In this document: piece by piece, positions 16,526 through 25,500 of the stretch
How the letters are laid out: each line of letters opens with the position of its first letter
Position numbering within the stretch: the first letter of the stretch is position 1
Made by a program: the position numbers and the translations under genes
The notes under the pieces: model-generated
Databases searched by the model: none
Told to the model about the DNA's origin: nothing
The model's input: the letters and a program-made list of their open reading frames with translations, nothing else
NCBI RefSeq assembly: GCF_001428005.1
Contig: NZ_LMSB01000066.1
Coordinates: 1,205 to 40,926, forward strand
Reading direction: 5' to 3'
Length of the DNA: 39,722 bases
DNA from: Arthrobacter sp. Soil736
GTDB lineage: Bacteria; Actinomycetota; Actinomycetes; Actinomycetales; Micrococcaceae

Positions 16526-16972
16526 ATGGATTTCGTTATGCCGGTCCGCGCTTCGAACCGGCAGCACTTCACGACCGACCAGAAGCACGCGATTCTGGAT
16601 GAGTACGACAAATGCCTCGAGTGGGGCTCCAAAGCCGCATTCATCAGGGCGGTGGGCATCACCGAAGGCACCATGAACCATTGGTGTCGCCAGAGGGAGT
16701 CCGGGGAACTCAAGTCCAGATCCGACAACGTAAAGGAGGACCAGCGATTGAACGCAGGCGATAAGCAGTTGCTCAAACGGGTACTGAAGGAAAACGAAAT
16801 CCTCAAGGCCAAGCTGGCACGGTCCGAGGCTGCCGTGGACATTCTGGGAAAAGCTTCCGCGCTCTTGGACGCGATGGCCAAGAGCGCGGCGGCGACGGAT
16901 CCAAAAGTGGAGGAGCCGGAGCCGCAGCGGCCGGAGTGGCTGACGCCAAAACCTGGAAAGACATCGCCCTGA
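16526..16972 (+). CDS. IS3-family transposase OrfA (helix-turn-helix protein)
   Basis: A 148-residue DNA-binding protein. The helix-turn-helix covers about residues 10-55 (TTDQKHAILDEYDKC, then AAFIRAVGITEGTMNHWCRQ). A coiled-coil leucine-type segment follows (DKQLLKRVLKENEILKAKLA). ATG 16526 follows GGGGAAAGG. The last 37 bases overlap OrfB in the -1 frame; a fused OrfAB transposase made by slippage near CCAAAACC (about 16947-16954) is possible. Confidence 0.88.
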   Translation: MDFVMPVRASNRQHFTTDQKHAILDEYDKCLEWGSKAAFIRAVGITEGTMNHWCRQRESGELKSRSDNVKEDQRLNAGDKQLLKRVLKENEILKAKLARSEAAVDILGKASALLDAMAKSAAATDPKVEEPEPQRPEWLTPKPGKTSP

Positions 16973-17976
16973 CCTTTGCCGGGAAACTGATCACGGCCGG
17001 CTGGTCCGCGGTGAAGGCCTGTGCCCTGGTGGGCGTTCACCGCACGGCCTGGTACCGGCGTATGAGCCCGACTACGCCGCCGGGGATCCTGGTGCCCCAT
17101 GCCGACCGGGCCTACCCGAACCGGATCACCGATGCCGAAGCCGACGCATTCATGGAGCTGCTGAACTCCAGGGAATACGCCAACCTCTCCGTCACCCAGG
17201 CCTACTACCGGATGCTCGACGCGGGGCGCTGCTTCTTCTCCATCGCCGCGGCCCACCGCATCGTGGCCCGGAACGGGCAGAACGGCGACCGCCGCGAACA
17301 GCGCACGGGAACCGGCCCCAAACGAGCCAAACCCATCGTGCACGCGACCGCCCCGAACCAGCTGTGGAGCTGGGACATCACGATGCTCCACGGCCCGGGG
17401 AAACACACCTACCGGCTCTACACCATGCTGGACGTGTTCTCCCGCAAGGTCGTCGGGCACCGGGTCGAACAAGCCGAAACAGCATCTCTAGCCGCCGCAC
17501 TGATCAGAGACGCCGTTACCGAAAACCGGCAGCGCCCCGACGTGCTGCATGCCGACAACGGCTCGCCCATGCGGGCGGGCAGCACCCTCCAACTTGCCCA
17601 GTCCCTAGGCATCGCGCTGTCCTTCTCCCGGCCGCGGGTCTCCGACGACAACCCATATTCAGAATCCTTGTTCAAGACCGTCAAATACGACCTGGACTTT
17701 CCCCGCCGGTTCCGGGATATCCAGCACGCCCGGGACTACATGGCGGCTTTCTTCGCGGACTACAACGCCAACCACCGCCACAGCGGTCTGAACTACTACA
17801 CGCCCGATACCGTCCACGAAGGAAGAGTGCACCAGGCACGCCGGCGGCGGCAGGCAACGCTCGACGCCTGCCACGCACGAAATCCTCACCGGTACCGAAA
17901 CAAACCGACAGCACCGGCCCCACCGTCCCACGCCGGCATCAACCACAAAACCAACCCGCTGTCACAAACAGCTTGA
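16936..17976 (+). CDS. IS3-family transposase OrfB (DDE integrase core)
   Basis: A 346-codon frame with the retroviral-integrase-like catalytic core. The three acidic residues are visible in LWSWDIT, LHADNGSPM and NPYSESLFKTVKYD. An HTH_21-type region precedes them (EYANLSVTQAYYRMLDAG), and the C-terminus keeps FFADYNANHRHSGLNYYTP. The frame opens with GTG at 16936 inside orfA, so independent start or -1 frameshifting are both possible. No stops or frameshifts within the core, so the element may still be active. Confidence 0.9.
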   Translation: MADAKTWKDIALTFAGKLITAGWSAVKACALVGVHRTAWYRRMSPTTPPGILVPHADRAYPNRITDAEADAFMELLNSREYANLSVTQAYYRMLDAGRCFFSIAAAHRIVARNGQNGDRREQRTGTGPKRAKPIVHATAPNQLWSWDITMLHGPGKHTYRLYTMLDVFSRKVVGHRVEQAETASLAAALIRDAVTENRQRPDVLHADNGSPMRAGSTLQLAQSLGIALSFSRPRVSDDNPYSESLFKTVKYDLDFPRRFRDIQHARDYMAAFFADYNANHRHSGLNYYTPDTVHEGRVHQARRRRQATLDACHARNPHRYRNKPTAPAPPSHAGINHKTNPLSQTA

Positions 17977-18123
17977 TATATACCGAAACCAATAGATGAT
18001 CGCGCACAATCCGGACAATTCTTGGTCGTCAGTCACACAGCGGGAGGGCGAGCACAGTGTCCAATTCACACCATTTGCACAGGAGCTCCGAACCGAGTAA
18101 TCCTCTCTGAAAGCGAGAACGAA

Positions 18124-18447
18124 ATGTCTGCACGCACCACCACAACTTCGACGTTTAAGGCAGATGTGCTCCGAAACGAACGGCCAGTCTTGGTCGACTT
18201 CTGGGCAGCATGGTGCCCGCCCTGTCGGGCAGTCGGCCCCGTGCTAGACGAAATCGCACGACACCACAGAGAAAAGATTGACGTCGTAAAGCTCAATGTG
18301 GATGAGAATCCCGAGCTCGCCCGGAAATACCAGGTAACTTCGATCCCGGCCTTTCGAGTGTTCCAGAACGGTGAAATCGTCGATTCATTCATGGGAGCCA
18401 TGCCGAAGGAAGCTTTCGAAGAGCGCTTGTCCCCATATCTCGGCTGA
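18124..18447 (+). CDS. Thioredoxin with a WCPPC active site
   Basis: A 107-residue cytoplasmic thioredoxin-fold protein. The active site WCPPC (Cys31, Cys34) sits in LVDFWAAWCPPCRAVGP, followed by the cis-proline region SIPAFRVFQNGEIVDSFMGA. Standard thioredoxins have WCGPC. The Gly-to-Pro change occurs in some thioredoxins and would be expected to shift the redox potential. There is no signal peptide. The start at 18124 has only a weak purine-rich region (AGCGAGAACGAA) before it. It lies just beyond the IS3 element and may once have been the next gene after mmsA, but this is not certain. Confidence 0.9.
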   Translation: MSARTTTTSTFKADVLRNERPVLVDFWAAWCPPCRAVGPVLDEIARHHREKIDVVKLNVDENPELARKYQVTSIPAFRVFQNGEIVDSFMGAMPKEAFEERLSPYLG

Positions 18448-18689
18448 GACGAGGACGACCTTCAACAGACTGCAACGGCGGACGCGGCCCGGCTGGCACC
18501 CTTCGAGGGTGGCGGGCTTCCGCCGGGCGCCGCCACGCCCTTGATGACGACCCTGCCCAGTCAATCCTGCCATCCGTGATGGGCGGACCCGTTCCCCTTA
18601 GGAAACGGAAGTTGTTTGCCATGCGCAAGGGACTGCCCCAACTACCTCCCCTTGAGTTCGGCCCGGACGTCATGGTCGACCGTCTCTGA
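18448..18689. other. Stretch after the thioredoxin gene, no assigned gene
   Basis: A GC-rich segment with an inverted repeat around 18512-18538 (GGCGGGCTTCCGCC and neighbours). Plus-strand codons 18619-18690 read like the end of a protein (FAMRKGLPQLPPLEFGPDVM, then a stop) directly before the IS-type repeat. I do not recognise the family. It is probably the 3' scrap of a gene lost when the repeat arrived. Confidence 0.35.
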
Positions 18690-18797
18690 GAAAAAGGGCC
18701 AACTAGTTTGGAGCAGCGGCAAAATGGGGTGATCGAAAGCTTCGCGCAAACAGTGAGTTCAACTTCGCGGAATGGTCCAGATAGATCGGAATCTCAC
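18690..18797 (+). repeat. 108-bp IS-end-like repeat, copy B (direct repeat of 2592-2698)
   Basis: It has the same length, orientation and internal pattern as copy A, with 29 of 31 matching bases in the final segment (18767-18797). Both copies end in GGAATCTCAC and then diverge. It lies 72 bases before the start of the TIR-like gene, so it may also carry or disturb that gene's promoter. Confidence 0.7.
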
Positions 18798-18869
18798 AGT
18801 GGGGGCCGTTCCTTCCGCCCATCGCAATACTTGGCTTTTACGCGCATCTCACAGTCTTGCAGGAGAATC

Positions 18870-19784
18870 ATGGCCTACTCGTCACTCACACTACAGATGC
18901 TGATTTCGTGTCCTGGGGACGTGCCCGCGGCGGATCGACAACTCGTCGAACGGACGGTCAGCCAGTGGAACACACAATACGGTAGGCACCTGGGTCTGAC
19001 TGTTGTCACGACACATTAGTCCGTAAACTCGGGCAGCGCTTTTGGGCGCCCCGCTCAGCAGATCCTAAACGACACACTGGTCCGGGACTGCGATATCGTC
19101 GTCGCGTTGTTCGCTGACCGCTTGGGGACCCCAACGAGTGACGCCGATTCAGGCACTGAAGAAGAGATACTCGTCGCTCACTCAGCTGGGAAGCGCGTAA
19201 GTGTTCTGCGAAATGTCGGACTTAGAACTCCGGTTGCGGGTTGGGAGGCTACCGCGGAAAAGTTGAGACTGGAAAGGAAGTTTGATGAATGGCGCAGGAA
19301 CGCGTTGATAATGGAGTATCAGTCCGAGTCCGAACTCGCTGCACATGTTCACCACATTTTGAGCAGTCAGGCTGCCGCGTATCAAGAGAGTCTGAAAGCC
19401 GGCGCGACTGATATTCCCTCTTCTACTCATGCGGGCGACGACCCAGCTAAACGGGTGTGGCCGAGGATCGAAATATCTGAGAATCCTACGTCTGACTCGA
19501 AGGGCCGTTTGCGCACCGAACGCCGCTATTATCTCGTACTGGACAATCAGACCGGAGTCGTCGCGCGAAACGTTTCGTACGATTTTTCGATTGGAGACGG
19601 GGACGATGAGGTCTTCGCAGTCCACGACAACCATGAACCTATCGATGTCATTCCCCCGGGGCAGTCCGCTCGATTTGCCCTGTACTTTTCGATGGCTTCG
19701 TCGGAGCGCGCAGTCTGCACCGTGCGGTGGCAGGGCGATGATGGCGCGCAGCGCGAACAGTCCGCGACAGTCCGGAGGTACTAG
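18870..19784 (+). pseudogene. TIR-like/DUF4062-like effector gene interrupted by an amber codon
   Basis: ATG 18870 follows AGGAGA. Codons 1-49 read MAYSSLTLQMLISCPGDVPA ... GLTVVTTH, then TAG at 19017-19019. The same frame continues uninterrupted to 19784 (304 residues if read through): SAFGRPAQQILNDTLVRDCD, IVVALFADRLGTPT, SGTEEEI, GKRVSVL. This is the pattern of TIR-like/DUF4062-like proteins (SPGDV, then a tryptophan, RLGTPT, SGTxEEI). The family usually has a tryptophan where the TAG is, so a TGG-to-TAG change explains the break. The C-terminal 110 residues look like a beta-sandwich (YYLVLDNQTGVVARNVSYDF, PGQSARFALYF). Its place next to restriction genes suggests a defence effector. It would be inactive unless the stop is suppressed or is a sequencing error. 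Confidence 0.6.
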
Positions 19785-19828
19785 CTGGCCAGCGACATGT
19801 GGCGCTTGGGGGCCCGCCGCAGGAACGC

Positions 19829-20229
19829 TAAGCCGATGCCTTCGCAGCTGAACTCCTGACACCGTCGGCGGAGATCGGCCCGCTCATGCCGAAGACGCTG
19901 CGGCTCTCTGAGCTGGACCGCCTTGGCCGTACCTGGGGCGTCTCGCCGGTGTCGCTGATCAGGCGGATGCAGGAACTTCGGTCGTACCCGATACGGCTGT
20001 GCGGCGTGCTTACCAGCGTCTGTGAAGTGCCAACGAATTCCAAGCGGTTGAACCGGTGGCAGCTTATCGTGGTGACATGCCATCCCTGCTGTCCGAAGGA
20101 CAACGGCTGGCCGAGAAGCATGGCTTCAGTCTCGTCGAGTTGGCTAATGAACTCAGATGGCCAGTTGCGCGCGTTCGCGAAATTCTTGGCGCAGAAGACA
20201 CCCGCCCCCAAGTGCGGCTGGTGCCCTAG
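19829..20229 (+). pseudogene. ImmA/IrrE-type metallopeptidase, 3' remnant with frameshifts
   Basis: Three pieces in shifted frames add up to the C-terminal half of an ImmA/IrrE family protein: ADAFAAELLTPSAEIGPLMP followed by LSELDRLGRTWGVSPVSLIR; then VVPDTAVRRAYQRL one frame over; then LLSEGQRLAEKHGFSLVELA and LRWPVARVREILG, ending at TAG 20227-20229. The zinc-binding HExxH part is missing. The order and strand match the intact family, which has AAEFLMP, a WGVS-alLIRR segment and a C-terminal helical region. Such proteins often pair with XRE repressors in mobile elements. Confidence 0.5.
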
Positions 20230-20240
20230 CCAGCCCAGCT

Positions 20241-20280
20241 ACTGCACTGCTCGTCGGCTGGTTCCGACGGGCAGTGCAGT
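20241..20280. terminator. Long perfect hairpin between the ImmA remnant and the GmrSD-type gene
   Basis: ACTGCACTGC-T-CGTCGG pairs with CCGACG-G-GCAGTGCAGT around the loop CTGGTT, giving 17 paired positions including one G-T. It lies between convergent genes and could stop transcription from both sides, though no T-run follows on either strand. It is also long enough to be an attachment- or transposon-type palindrome. Confidence 0.5.
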
Positions 20281-20352
20281 CGGTCGGTTCGACCCGGGGC
20301 TAGTGATGCCCCGTAATTCGAACACACGAGACTTAATGGGGACGGACATGCC

Positions 20353-22428
20353 TCATCGCACCGGAGGGGATGACATATCCGTCAAATCTTGAAGAGGAAC
20401 ACCTGCTTCACTTTTCCATTCAGTACGGCCGTTACTGGAGCGGCCGAGGACGAACATGGCGGCGGCACTCGAGGACGTGAATGTTTGGGGCTCCCTCAGT
20501 ACGAAATGGTTCGGTCCGTCGTCACTCAGAACGGCCTTCGAGATCAAATCGTCTCGAAATGCCAGGAGACTATTTCTCATAGATATCTTTGTGGTTTTTA
20601 GGAGCCGCGCCTCGGTGACGATAAATTCGCCATGCATGTAGGTGGCATGACCATACGCGCCCTCAGCCCCGTATATCCACAGATGTAGCGAAGAGCCATC
20701 TGTCGCGGCTTGTCTTGGACCTTCCCGCAGGGGTGCCAACGCCCACTCCTTCGCTAAGAGAGAAAGTAGTTTCTCTTGCCGAAGTCTAATTGTTTCTGCA
20801 GTCCAATCAGTTTCGGTAATCACTTGCGTAGTCACGGAGAAGACAGAAACCCCTTTAGTCGTCTTGAAATAATTTTCCTTCTTTGCTACGAAATCCGCGT
20901 TGCCAGCCTGTGAATTCTTTCGGCGATTCAAGAGCACAAGGTTGCCCAAGCGGTTGACTAGCGTCGAACGCTCATCGTCTGTAAAGTTACGCCGCCATTT
21001 CGAGTCCAGTCCTGGGCGCTGCGGGAGGACGTGCTCGACCGTGATGATCTTATGGTTGTAGCTGACTCCCGATTCCCCTGCGAGGATCTCATCGAGGCGT
21101 TGCAAAACGTACCTTGCGACGGGATTTGCCCGATATATTGGGCCGTCGAGGAAATCCAGCGTCGCGGATTTCTCCTGCTCATTCAATTGGAGCGCCCTAG
21201 ATTCCAGGCCGTTGCCGCTCTCAAGGTGCCTTAGAAGCTCGGCATATCGTTGCGCACGAGGCGTCGCATACTCACGTCGGATGAGCATGGATGCTGCGAG
21301 GCGCTCGAGCGCGCTGAAGAACTCGGCCAGGAAGATTTCATCTTCACTGTGATGATGCATTGCCCATAACGCCGGCGGTAACCAGTCCTTATTATTGAGG
21401 GCGTTTAGTCGTTTGAGAAAAGCGTTGACTTCGGCAGTGCGAGATTTTCCTTGGTAGGAGGCGTCTGTGACTGTTGAGTACGCCTCGGCGTATGGAACTA
21501 CAACCTCATCGACAAATATAGCTGCCCTGTTAGGTAAGAACTGCGACAGTACGGACTCCTGGAATTCCTTGAGGAGCGACGACTTAGCCCGTTCCTGCAT
21601 AAAAATCGTGCGTAAGTGCAGAAACAGGTCGGCAAAGGCGGAGCGTGTGATGTCTACTTCGGCCTGCTCCCATTTTTCAGAATATTTCTGTCTGACCGCA
21701 TCATCGGAGATTGCCCCAATGACCCGGGACTTGAAGATGTCTGCTGGCGAAAGTTCCAGCCCACGTGAATTCATCACACTGAAGATTCGGTGGGCGCTCT
21801 CCGTGGAAGGTGTGCTGACAACTACCAGGAAGGTGCGCTTCGACAGTAGAGCAGCGATCTGTTTTCGGCGATCCTCGCTCCAGGCTTCCAATTCAGTGTA
21901 GAAATGCTGAAAGTTATCGAAAATCTTTTGTTGTGATTCTGACGCAGCAGCGCCGAGAAATTTCCTGTCCAACAGCTTCCCAGGACCGTCAGCGGACTGG
22001 ATGTACTGAAAGAAGAAATCTTGGTCTCGATTGCGCAGAATGATTCTGGGTTGGGATGGTGCGTCATCGAAAGGATCGATTGGGGCGTGAATCCAGCTTT
22101 CAATCCTATTGACGACTTTTTCGTCGGATGCCAGTGCACGAAGAGCCGAGAACAGAATTGTGAGTGTCGTCAATCGCTGCTGACCGTCAATAACGTCAGC
22201 AGCCGGGCTACCCTTGGACTTGACGAGAACTACGGAACCCAGAAAATATGGCTCGTTGTCTTCCTGATCCATGGCGTCTTTGAGATCGTCGAGCAACTGA
22301 CCAGATTGATCCGTTGACCATGAGTAAGGACGCTGATAATCAGGAATGGAGAAGGCGAAGTCACTCGAAAAAACCTTCTCCAAGGCTAATTCGTGGGCCT
22401 CAAGCGTGGGTGCAGCGTTGGGGTTCAT
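20353..22428 (-). CDS. GmrSD-type DUF262-DUF1524 endonuclease with a C-terminal DUF4357 region
   Basis: A 691-residue single-chain protein. The N-terminal DUF262 domain is a DNA/NTP-sensing ParB-like fold with YQRPYSW (residues 31-37) and the diagnostic DGQQRLTTL (81-89). The middle is helical (SVMNSRGLELSPADIFKSR). The DUF1524 HNH nuclease is at about residues 460-510: VEHVLPQRPG with His466, then NRLGNLVLLNRRKNS. The C-terminus SSAAAMFVLGRSSNGRTEWK resembles DUF4357. GmrSD proteins are type IV restriction enzymes that cut modified (for example glucosylated hydroxymethylcytosine) phage DNA. ATG 22428 has GAGAGAGC before it. It lies 72 bases after the hsdR stop on the same strand. Its lower GC content compared with the hsd genes suggests separate arrival. 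Confidence 0.88.
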   Translation of the reverse strand: MNPNAAPTLEAHELALEKVFSSDFAFSIPDYQRPYSWSTDQSGQLLDDLKDAMDQEDNEPYFLGSVVLVKSKGSPAADVIDGQQRLTTLTILFSALRALASDEKVVNRIESWIHAPIDPFDDAPSQPRIILRNRDQDFFFQYIQSADGPGKLLDRKFLGAAASESQQKIFDNFQHFYTELEAWSEDRRKQIAALLSKRTFLVVVSTPSTESAHRIFSVMNSRGLELSPADIFKSRVIGAISDDAVRQKYSEKWEQAEVDITRSAFADLFLHLRTIFMQERAKSSLLKEFQESVLSQFLPNRAAIFVDEVVVPYAEAYSTVTDASYQGKSRTAEVNAFLKRLNALNNKDWLPPALWAMHHHSEDEIFLAEFFSALERLAASMLIRREYATPRAQRYAELLRHLESGNGLESRALQLNEQEKSATLDFLDGPIYRANPVARYVLQRLDEILAGESGVSYNHKIITVEHVLPQRPGLDSKWRRNFTDDERSTLVNRLGNLVLLNRRKNSQAGNADFVAKKENYFKTTKGVSVFSVTTQVITETDWTAETIRLRQEKLLSLLAKEWALAPLREGPRQAATDGSSLHLWIYGAEGAYGHATYMHGEFIVTEARLLKTTKISMRNSLLAFRDDLISKAVLSDDGPNHFVLREPQTFTSSSAAAMFVLGRSSNGRTEWKSEAGVPLQDLTDMSSPPVR

Positions 22429-22500
22429 GGATTGCTCTCTCGGAGGGGGTTGGCAACTTTTTGATTCCGCGACTGAAATTTCAGAGCTCTCGTCCTGGGC

Positions 22501-25500
22501 TCAACCTCGTGCCTCGGCAAACCGCGGCGCCATGGACTCCATCTGTTCCATAACAAGCTTGATCGCCTCCGGCTGCTTGTCCGGCGGATACCCGAACCGC
22601 ACCAGAAGCCGCTTGATCGACGAGCGTAGCTTCGCACGGACGTCGTCGCGGACGGTCCAGTCAGTCCGCACGTCCCGGCGCATCACCGAAACCAGCTCCC
22701 TCGCGATATCAGCCAGGACGCCTTCGCCCTGCACCTCCACCGCCGACTCGTTCTGCGCCACCGCATCGTAGAACGCCAGCTCGTCCGAATTCAGAGGGGG
22801 AGTGAACTGCAAGCCGCGTTTACCCTCCGCGGCCACCTCTCGCGCCAACTCCACCAGCTCCGCGATCACTTCGGCTGACGTGAGCTGCTGGTTGGTGTAC
22901 TTCTTCATCAGCTCGGTGATGCGCTCGGAGAATGCCCGCTGCCGGATCACGTTGTTGCGTGTCGTCTTCGCAGACTCGTCGGCGATCAGCTTCCGCAGCG
23001 CTTCAATGGCCAGCTGCGGATTCCGCGCCTGCTGGGTCTTGGCGATGAACTCGGGCGTCAGGTCATCCAGCGACGGTCTCGGCATGCCGGCAGCATCGTA
23101 AATGTCCAGTACCTCGCCGGAGGATGTCGCCGAAGCGATTAGATTGCCCAGCAGACGCTGGATCTCTTCCGGCACGGGCTCGCCGCTGGCCTGCCGGTCG
23201 GCGGCGTCGTACTTCGCCATCCAGACGCGGATCTCCTCGTACACCTGGATCTCCGGCCGCAGCTCAGCAAGAGTTTCAGAACCGGAGCACAACGCCCAGG
23301 CCCGTGAAAGCTGGCTGGAGAACCTGCGGTATTTCGCGGCAAGCGATTCTTCGCCGTCGGCCGGCTGGTTGCCGGGCGACCCAGGGTTGCGCAGGTAGCT
23401 GACCGCGCCAGTTACTGCGTTCAGGAACGCCTTTGGCCCGCCCTTCATCAGCACGGCCTTCCAGTCGTAGCCGGCGAGCAGACCACGCAAGGAATCCACC
23501 AGTGAAACCGTCAGACCAACAGCCTCGTCAATGTTCTTACCCACCGGCTTGTTCGTCCGGTCGTCCTTCGTGTATTCGCCCAGCGCCTTAGCCAGGTTCT
23601 CCGCCAGCGGAGCGTACGCCACCAGCAGTCCGTCCTCCTTGCCACGGAATGTCCGGTTCACGCGGGCTAGGGTCTGCATCAGCAGCGCTCCCTTGAGCGG
23701 CCGGTCCAGGTACAGGGTATGAAGCGGCGGAGAATCGTAGCCGGTCAGCATCATGTCCTTGACGATCACCAGCTCCAGTTCGTCATCCACGTCCTTGAGC
23801 CGCTCCTTCACCACAGCGTTGGCCGAGTCGCGACGTACATGGTTGGACACCGGCGGCACGTCGGACGCGGTGCCCGAATAGACCACCTTGATCTTGCCTT
23901 TGGTGAGGTCGTCGGAATGCCAGTCAGGCCGCAGCTCCACAATCGCTGTGTACAGCTTCGCGCAGATTTCCCGCGTCCCGCCCACGATCATCGCCTTACC
24001 CGGCGCCTCGATGAACATGCCCATCCGTGCGCTACGGTTCTCCCAGTGCGCCACCAGGTCCGCGGCCAGCGCGGCGATCCGTTGCGGCGCACCGTAGACG
24101 GCGTTCACGACGGCGACGCTCGCCTCGATGCGCTCCCGCTCCGTTTCGTCCAGGCCCAGCGTTGCCTCGTCGGCCGCCTGATCAAGGATTTCCTCCGTCA
24201 CGTTGGAGGCCAGCCCCACCTTGATGAGCCGCGGCTCGAAGTACACAGGTACGGTGGCGCCGTCCTCGACTGCCCGTGAGAGGTCGTAGATGTCGATGTA
24301 CTCGCCGAACACCTCCTGGGTGTTGCGGTCATCGAAGGAGATCGGCGTCCCGGTGAACGCGATCAGCGTGGCGTGCGGCAGTGCGTCGCGGAGGTGCCGG
24401 GCGTAGCCGTCGAGGTCGTCGTAGTGAGAGCGGTGCGCCTCGTCCACCACCACGATGATGTTGCGGCGGTCGGACAGCAGCGGGTGGTCCGAGCCGGCGT
24501 CCTTCTCCGACTTGCTGCGGCCGAACTTCTGCAGAGTGGTGAAGTAGATGCCGCCGGTAGTACGGTTGCTCAGCTCCTCCCGAAGCTCCGACCGCTTACG
24601 GATCTGCTTCGGTGACTCGGCCAGCAACAGGCTGCGGTCAAAGCCCTCGAACAGCTGGCCGTCGAGTTCGTTACGGTCCGTGATGACCACGACTGTGGGG
24701 TTTTTGAGCTTGGGGTGTCTTGCCACGAGGTTGGCGTACAGCTCCATTTCCATCGACTTGCCCGAACCCTGCGTGTGCCAGACGACGCCGGCCTTGCCGT
24801 TGCTCTCCACGGCCTGGACGGTGCTACCCACCGCTTTGGTCACGGCGAAATACTGGTGCGGCTTTGCAATGCGCTTGCTGAGGCCGTCCGATCCTTCGTC
24901 GAAGGCGGTGAAGTTGCGCGTCAGCTGCAGGAAGCGTTCCTGGTTGTAGAGACCCTGGAGTGCGGTCTCCAGCGCAGTCACGGCCTGGCCGTCTTCCATG
25001 TACCCCGGCGCAACCGGCACACCGTCGTCGTCCACATTCCACGGCGAGAAGTGGTTGAGTGGCGTGAAGGGCGTTCCGAACTTGGCCTGGATCCCGTCCG
25101 AGGCGAGCGTGAACACGCAGAAACGGAACGCCATCGGGAACTCGCGGAGGTAGGTCTGCAGCTGGGCGTGCGCCGAGGCGACGTCGGCGGTGGCGCTGCC
25201 GGCCTTCTTGAGTTCGATGACGCTCACCGGCATGCCGTTGCAGTAAAGCACGACGTCGAAGCGGCGTTTGTAGTCGCCCTGCACCAGCGTGACCTGGTTG
25301 ACGGCGAGCCAGTCGTTCTGGTCCGGGTCCGAGCTGAGCAGGTGGATGGTGGGGTTGGCCTCCCTGCCGTCCAAGTCGATGTAGCTGAGCCGGTAGCCGC
25401 CCGTGAGGCAGTTGTGGATGCGGTGGTTCTCGGTGATGGCGTCCTGGGACTTTGGTGACGCGATCTCGGCGAGGGCCTGCTGTAAGTACTGGGCGGGGAC

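Larger units (their letters stand above)
16455..17982 (+). mobile_element. IS3-family insertion sequence
   Basis: About 1.53 kb bounded by imperfect inverted repeats: the left end begins TGTGTGTCAGGCTGTT at 16455, and the right end, read inward on the minus strand, begins TATATATCAAGCTGTT at 17982. Both continue into TGTGACAG after one base of offset. Two overlapping frames encode the typical OrfA and OrfB. I could not see a clear short target duplication at the ends. It sits between mmsA and the thioredoxin gene without breaking either. Confidence 0.82.

Noticed and set aside
20285..20340. tRNA-like GGTTCGACCC and TTCGAA motifs after the palindrome
   Set aside because: No acceptor stem, anticodon arm or D-arm can be folded around them; no tRNA call is supported.
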